Below, in pieces: positions 58,827 to 64,000 of a stretch of 64,000 nt of DNA. A program made the position numbers and the translations under genes. The DNA is from Rhabdophis nuchalis (lineage: Eukaryota; Chordata; Lepidosauria; Squamata; Natricidae). The notes under the pieces are model-generated. The model saw nothing but the letters and a program-made list of their open reading frames with translations, did no database searches and was not told the origin of the DNA. The stretch's first letter is position 1. Every line of letters starts with the position of its first letter. Where the stretch lies: positions 142,663,503 through 142,727,502 of the forward strand of contig CM077645.1 of NCBI GenBank assembly GCA_039707465.1, in the 5' to 3' direction.

Positions 58827-59036
58827 CGCTATATCCAAAATTCAGTAGGCAACGCCCCACCTTTTTAAGGAAAGAAGAGCATGAAAATTCTAAGCTAAAC
58901 ACTGATTGAAGAATCTACATTTTTCTCTTTTTTGGGGGTGGGGTAGGGAACATAGTTTCTCCTCCAAAATCTGTTTGGCCAAACAGAACTCATTTCTTAT
59001 TCAGAACTAGCTGATAATCTTAGTCATAACTAGCTG

Positions 59037-59460
59037 ATAAACTAGCGGGTATTTATTTATAGGGGAAAAATGTCCGACCAAACATAATTTCTAATGTTGG
59101 ATTTTCCCCCTTACCAGAGGGAGTACTGTGAAACCGTTACCATGGCAACTCCACTGCGCTGTACAGTATAAGCCTTTTATGGCAGTACAGTAGAATCCAT
59201 TTTAAGGCACAACAGGCTGTATCTTAATAGAACACATACCTATGGGGTGTTAGGGGTGCCTTACTCCCACAGTATTTTTTCCAGAGAGTAAGTCATCTGT
59301 GTACCAAGTTTGGTTGAAATTGCTCGAGGCGTTCCAGAGTTATGCTGGAACACGTACACACACACGCACAGAGCCATATTTGATGTTTCTGCGAACAATA
59401 GCTTAATGGTCCACAAAGAAACACTATTATGGAAAGAAAAAGGTAGCTCAAAAAGATAAA
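59037..59460 (+). repeat. Unclassified dispersed repeat (actagcggg type)
   Basis: Contains actagcgggtatttattta and taccaagtttggttgaaatt plus gttccagagttatgctggaa, a motif set seen in a dispersed family that I cannot name. Confidence 0.35.
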
Positions 59461-59520
59461 AACATCGGTGGAAGGCTAGTGTTTTTGGATACAGCTTAGT
59501 ATTTGTTCTCTGGGCATATT

Positions 59521-60603
59521 TCAATTTCCGGTGCCTTCAACTCTATAAGAACATAGGCAAAATTGTAACAAAATATAGTGTTCAAAATTAAACTCTGTCT
59601 ATTGAATGCCATATTTCAAGTCTTATTCAAGGTGTCAAGAGTAATTCAGAAGATGCTTTCAGAATGGAAAAGGGGGGGGGGGAGTGGTAAGATGCTCAAA
59701 TTGCTTCTTTTATATCAGAGGAGTAAGTAAGCCTATGATTTCTCCTCAGTATAAGTGGCTGATCTTTCTAAATGTATGTCTACAGACTGTAGCCCTATTA
59801 TTTGCAAAGCTGAGCTTAGGACACAAAAGCAATACACCAACAATTTTAAGTGCTTTCCACATCCTACGATGTGTTTGTTTTAAATCAAATGAAAGCAATA
59901 CACAATACATCGAGATGCCTTGATACACGGATGCAACCGAATGAAAAAGGATAGCTAACACAAATTTACTCCATTAGCTCTTGTTTGCCGACAACCATTG
60001 TGTTCTCCAGATTCGCGCAGCATTAACCATCTTGGGATTTTAAGGTAAACAGACTTGTTCTACCTAATTTGCTTTTAGAGAAGCCAAGGCCATTCATTTC
60101 CATTTAAATTGAGAAGTTCCATTTAGATTTAATGACTAATTGGAGGGGGGGAGGCGTTTAAAAATGTAAGAAAAAAGTGGGAGAAAAAAAATTAACAGAA
60201 AAAAAAAGAAACTAGAGGAGGAAGTCACTGCGGTCATTTTTTTAAATCTGTAAATAACTCGACATCAGTTGTAAGTAAACATGCATATTGGCAAAAAAAA
60301 GATGCTACATTTTAGTTTCAATTTTGTTCCTGTAAATTAAGGGGTTTGAAATTTGGGGGTCCATGTTAAGTTTTAGGGGTCTGTGAACTTGGATGGTTAA
60401 TCTCCCAACAAAATGAATGGAAAATGAGCATAAGGGAAAAAAGAACATACACCAAAATACTCCTAAAAACTACTGAATTGAACACCTTTTGTTGTAAAAA
60501 CTTTTTTGATCTCTTCATCTTTGACATTTGCCACACTCAGGTTTTCCATTGGCAATCATGTCTAATCCTTGAACCTCTTTGGTTCCTTGGGCTTCATTTC
60601 TAA
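59521..60603. other. 1-kb intron part without recognised element
   Basis: Nothing recognised. Confidence 0.45.
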
Positions 60604-60611
60604 TCCTAGAT

Positions 60612-61060
60612 CAGGGGTGCCAAACTCAATTTCATTGAGGTCCGCATCAGGGTTGTTTGACCTTGGGGAGCAAGGGGGCATCACCAGGGTGGGCGTGGCC
60701 AGCTCAACATCAACCAAGGCTTCATTTTCGGGTGTGATGACCTCCTGCAACCCTCTGCCAGTGAAAATGGAGGCCCTCCCGTGCTCCATTTTCACTGGAG
60801 GAGGGTTGCAGGAGGCAACTGAAAATAAAGCCTGGGAGGCCCGTGCATGCCCTCCCGTGCTTCATTTTCACTGGCGGAGGGTTGCAAGAAGCAACTGAAA
60901 ATGGAGCCTGGGAGGCCCGCGCATGTCCTCCCGTGCTCCATTTTCACTGGCAGAGGCACTGTGCATTGGTCCGTCATTGTTTCCAGGGCAAGCCCGTGGG
61001 CCAGATCTAAGCATCCTGCAGGCCAGATCCAGTCCGCAGGCCTTGAGTTTGACACCCCTG
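60612..61060. mobile_element. hAT element with internal 76-bp tandem repeats, 449 bp
   Basis: Ends caggggtgccaaactcaa and ttgagtttgacacccctg are perfect inverted repeats; perfect 8-bp duplication tcctagat at 60604 and 61061. Units starting ccctcccgtgctccatttt recur at about 60774, 60850 and 60926. Confidence 0.95.
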
Positions 61061-61068
61061 TCCTAGAT

Positions 61069-61305
61069 AGTCCTCCAGTTACGGACATGATTCAGCGACT
61101 GTTCAAAATTACAACAGTGCTGAACGAGGGTCCTTACGACTGGACTTAAAGCTGTGGCAGTTACAGGATCTCCATGATCAGGATTCAGGAACTCAAAGGC
61201 CCGGTTCACAACTACATCACAGCAAACAACAATCACATGATTCCCGCAAGCAAAGACAACAGGGAAGACGGCAAGGAAAGTTGCAAATTTTCTCCAAAGA
61301 AGCGC
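61069..61305. mobile_element. Tigger-like fragment
   Basis: Starts tagtcctccagttacggaca and continues with gattcagcgactgttcaaaa; no right end. Confidence 0.6.
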
Positions 61306-61547
61306 CACTAAAGAGTACCAATTCCTAGGAAGATGTCTTTTGGAAGACTATTTGCTTTACTGAAGGGCAGATTATTTGTTTATTATTCACTGAAAGGAAA
61401 AAGGCAGGAAATAATCTGCCTTTCGGTAAAGCAAAAACTGATTTTGCACCAGAGTGGTCAATTTATCAGGCCAGCAGAACCTGAAATACTTAATATTGCC
61501 CCAGCTTTATAAGTGAGACAATGCTCCTCTATGCCCCAAGTTAAGCA

Positions 61548-61898
61548 CAGGTAGTCCTCAATTTACGACCATAATGGAGCCCAACATTTCTGATGCTAAG
61601 TGTGACATTTGCTAAGTATGTTTTGCTCCATTTTACAACTTGTGAATCACCACAGTAACAATGTTATTAAGTGAATCTAGCTTCCCTGTTGCCTTTGCTT
61701 GTGAGAAAAGAGAATTGCATGACCTCAGGACACTGCAACTGTCATAAATATGAGTCAGTTGCCAGGTGTCTGAAATTTGATCACATGACCATGGGGATGC
61801 TGAAATAGTCGTATGTGTGGAAAATGGTTTTTTTCCCCCATTGCCATTATAAGTTCAAATGGTCACTAAATGAACTACTGTAAGTTGAGGACTACCTG
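61548..61898. mobile_element. Tigger-like MITE, complete
   Basis: Ends caggtagtcctcaatttacg and taagttgaggactacctg; TA on the right, CA on the left. 351 bp. Confidence 0.82.
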
Positions 61899-62000
61899 TA
61901 TAGAGCCAGTTAAGCAAAAAAAAAAAAGCTTGGAGAAGCTGAAACCAATGTAGCAAAATGAGTCACTACTAAAATAAATCTCGCTCATAATGGCTTGGGA

Positions 62001-62135
62001 CAAGGGTCTGCAAAGTTGGCTCTTTTAAGACTGGTGGACTTCAACTCCCAGAATTCCCCAGCCAGCTATGCTGGCTGGGGAATTCTGGGAGTTGAAGTCC
62101 ACCAGTCTTAAAAGAGCCAACTTTGCAGACCCCTG
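62001..62135. mobile_element. Foldback MITE, copy 8
   Basis: 135-bp palindrome from caagggtctgcaaagttggc to gccaactttgcagacccctg; flanks gcttggga and gcctggga (7 of 8). It starts 42 nt downstream of a DROSHA donor in the transcript. Confidence 0.93.
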
Positions 62136-62177
62136 GCCTGGGAAACAGCCTTTTGCTTCTTTCCTCAAGTGGTGTAC

Positions 62178-62329
62178 CTGTCCAGGATCATTGTACCACA
62201 GCTCTTCGTGTAGACGATCAGGGTGAGCCTTCTTCCGTTTAATTTCAGCAATGACATCAAAAACCTCCGAGTCGGAACTGCTGGAACAGCTGTCATCTTC
62301 CGAGTCACACTCAGAATCACTGGAGCTCC
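62178..62329 (-). CDS. DROSHA: DROSHA exon: Ser/acidic linker into central domain (~residues 479-529)
   Basis: This is the most upstream exon in the window, 152 nt. It starts inside a Gly codon after acceptor TTCAG and ends in phase 0 at CAG with donor GTACAC. The peptide begins with a run of Ser, Asp and Glu and continues with VFDVIAEIKRKKAHPDRLHE and a LWYNDPGQ block that is typical of vertebrate Drosha. The acidic/Ser tract is the disordered link before the central domain. An apparent ATG just upstream in the same frame is intronic. A palindromic transposon lies 34 bp beyond the donor. Confidence 0.95.
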
Positions 62330-62474
62330 CTGAAGTCATCAAGAGACAACAAAACAGGAGATGAAGAAAAAAATGCTTCCTTGTGTGTGTGTCCTTGGAA
62401 GTCTTACATGAGTCAGGGGTCGGCCAATGGGCTTTCGTTCCAGAAGTGGAGAGACATTGAAGAGGTGGGTCAGC

Positions 62475-63462
62475 TGTTGTGGCCTGGCAGCAGATTTGGA
62501 TAGTGAAGAGCAGTGGTGGGTTTCAGAAATATTTAGAACGTCTTCTGTAGGTGTGGCCTGCTTTGTGGGAGTGGCTTGCCAGCCATGTGACCGGGTGGGA
62601 GTGGCCAACTTGTAAAATGTGGTGAAACTCACTTAACAATGCTCTTGCTCAACAACCAAAATGTTGGCTCAGAAACTATGACATTTGAAGCACACAAGCC
62701 TTAAAGATGTCAAGTTACAAGACCCTTGCACCCCTAACCCTTTAGAAAAAAAAAAACCCAGGGGTGTTCAAGCCTGACAGCTTTAAGACTTGTGGACTTC
62801 AACTCCCAGAATTCCTCCTCTCGCTCTTCATCTTGATGATGTGTGGATGGGTGGGGGGAGGGAGCTGGAACCGGTTCTAAAGGGCACTGTAGATTTGTGG
62901 AACCTCTTCTGTAGAAGAGGTTAGAATTGCCAGGAACCCACCCCTGGTTAGTAGGTTGGGGAGGAACATGGGCCAGTCCTGGAGTCTGGGGAAGGCTCTG
63001 TGTTGGAGGCAGAGTGGGGGCCAGAGCCATATGCCAGTTATCAGCTGCCTTCAAAGTCAGACATCAGTGAGACAGACAAACAGCTGGAGCCTGTTCCCTG
63101 TGTTCGCATACGCAGAATTACCAGGCAAGGGGAACAGCTAAAGAACAGGGGTCGACTTGGGAGCAAGGCCACTGGTGGACGATGAATGGCCCCTCCCAGA
63201 GGAAATAAAAGGGAGAGAAAGGGGAGTGGAGTTTGCAGGAGACAATTAGTTCACTTAATTGGTTCATGACTCTCCAAGACTCCTTGCCACACTTTGCAGA
63301 TATCGGCCTGGCAGCTCTCCAAGAGAAGATCTGTGACTGTAAATTCTCCCTTGAAAGACTTTGCTGGATGTGAATAAGCAGAGTTCACAGTAAATTAATA
63401 GAAGGGGTTTTTGTCCGGACAAGGAGTCTGCTTCATGCTCCTGGGAAACCTGGGTCAGAACA
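62475..63462 (+). mobile_element. LTR interrupted by a hAT
   Basis: Starts tgttgtggcctggcagcag, ends cctgggtcagaaca; flanks tcagc and tcaac (4 of 5). LTR text breaks at 62510 and resumes at 62947 (ttggggaggaacatgggcca). Same family as 46941 and 52719. Confidence 0.85.
62511..62946. mobile_element. hAT element inside LTR
   Basis: Ends cagtggtgggtttcagaaa and aggaacccacccctg, the same family as 47971. It also carries half of a foldback MITE near 62760-62815. Target duplication is weak (gtgaagag and gttagtag). Confidence 0.78.
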
Positions 63463-63599
63463 TCAACAAGGGCTTTCTTCGAATCAACACAACTCACCCA
63501 CTCACTGTGTATTTGTTTATTAAATTTGACTGCCCCTGACTGAGATGGCGCTGGGAAATTCACATCAAAAAAAGAAAAGAAAAAAAATGAAAACCCCAA

Positions 63600-63915
63600 T
63601 AAGATAGGAAGAACCAAGGTGGCATATGATCATCCAAATGTTCATTCAGTAAGGAGGTCTCATCCTTCCTAGATCAAGTCAACCATAAGGGTTGTTGGGA
63701 CAATCACCACCGATCTCAGGAAGGATTTCATTCCAGAGGGTGAGGTGCCATGTGACAGAGAATGCACACATTGTTAAGGGTGCCAACTCTACCATCTTTC
63801 ACCAACTGGGCAGAAACCATGGGAGATATGTGGACCCTCAGGATAATGCCATGAAGGGCCATGTAGAGTCTCTCTAGCACCTTGAATTGCACCCTAACAG
63901 CAACCAGTGAATCTC
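63600..63915 (-). mobile_element. Old L2/CR1-like LINE fragment
   Basis: Reverse text agcaccttgaattgcaccct and gggccatgtagagtctctc matches the fragment type at 8530. Confidence 0.45.
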
Positions 63916-63922
63916 ATAAATG

Positions 63923-64000
63923 AGCCGCAGTGGTGCAGTAGTTAGAATGCAGTACTGCAAGCCATTTCTGCTGACTGCTGGCTGCCTGCAGTTTTGCAGT
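63923..64000 (+). mobile_element. tRNA-derived SINE, cut by window end
   Basis: Head gagccgcagtggtgcagtag and ttagaatgcagtactgcaag match the SINE at 1977. Confidence 0.75.

Noticed and set aside
62330..62342. In-frame ATG ATG upstream of the 62178 exon as a possible start codon
   Set aside because: The sequence is a pyrimidine-rich acceptor (cttcag) and the protein should continue upstream into the RS-rich part, so these are intronic.

Overview
The window is intronic and exonic sequence from one vertebrate nuclear gene, DROSHA (the Microprocessor RNase III), read on the minus strand. Sixteen internal exons were found by reading conserved Drosha protein blocks on the minus strand and fitting GT/AG splice sites. 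All phases agree, the reading frame is never broken, and together the exons encode about 536 consecutive residues, equivalent to roughly human residues 479-1014. Exon order runs from high to low coordinate. The first exon in the window (62178-62329) holds the end of the Ser/acidic-rich N-terminal part. The middle exons (56762 down to 24529) make the central PAZ-like/platform domain with its zinc ligands. The last exons (21696 down to 7826) make most of RNase III domain a, including the NERLEFLGD active-site motif. Upstream exons (RS/Pro-rich) and downstream exons (rest of RIIIDa, RIIIDb, dsRBD) lie outside the window. No second host gene was found.
The organism is most likely a squamate reptile, perhaps a snake. 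The reasons are the LINE mix (CR1 and CR1-L3-like copies with microsatellite tails, a Bov-B/RTE 3' end, L1), tRNA-derived Sauria-like SINEs, many short hAT and Tc1/mariner/Tigger-type non-autonomous transposons, and frequent long microsatellites. The species assignment is inference.
Layout by position: 1-7800 is the intron after the last visible exon, with hAT copies, a SINE and a long L3/CR1 LINE (4940-7085). 7826-21700 holds exons of RIIIDa in a CR1/L3-rich background. 21700-33000 holds central-domain exons, a GC-rich palindromic hAT nested in a LINE (27440-28995), Tigger and SINE copies. 33000-45700 holds more central-domain exons, a solo LTR close to a splice donor, and an ORF1-only L1 (41468-43449) inside a mariner-like element. 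45700-53400 holds a solo LTR, a LINE deletion derivative carrying a hAT, and a four-element nest (49714-51890). 53374-62329 holds the first exons plus hAT, L3 and Tigger copies. 62330-64000 holds an LTR interrupted by a hAT, and SINE fragments.
A recurrent element is a roughly 135-bp almost perfectly palindromic foldback transposon (eight copies), usually with 8-bp target duplications. Many insertions could be delimited to the base by target-site duplications. No CRISPR, rRNA or bacterial-type system is present.
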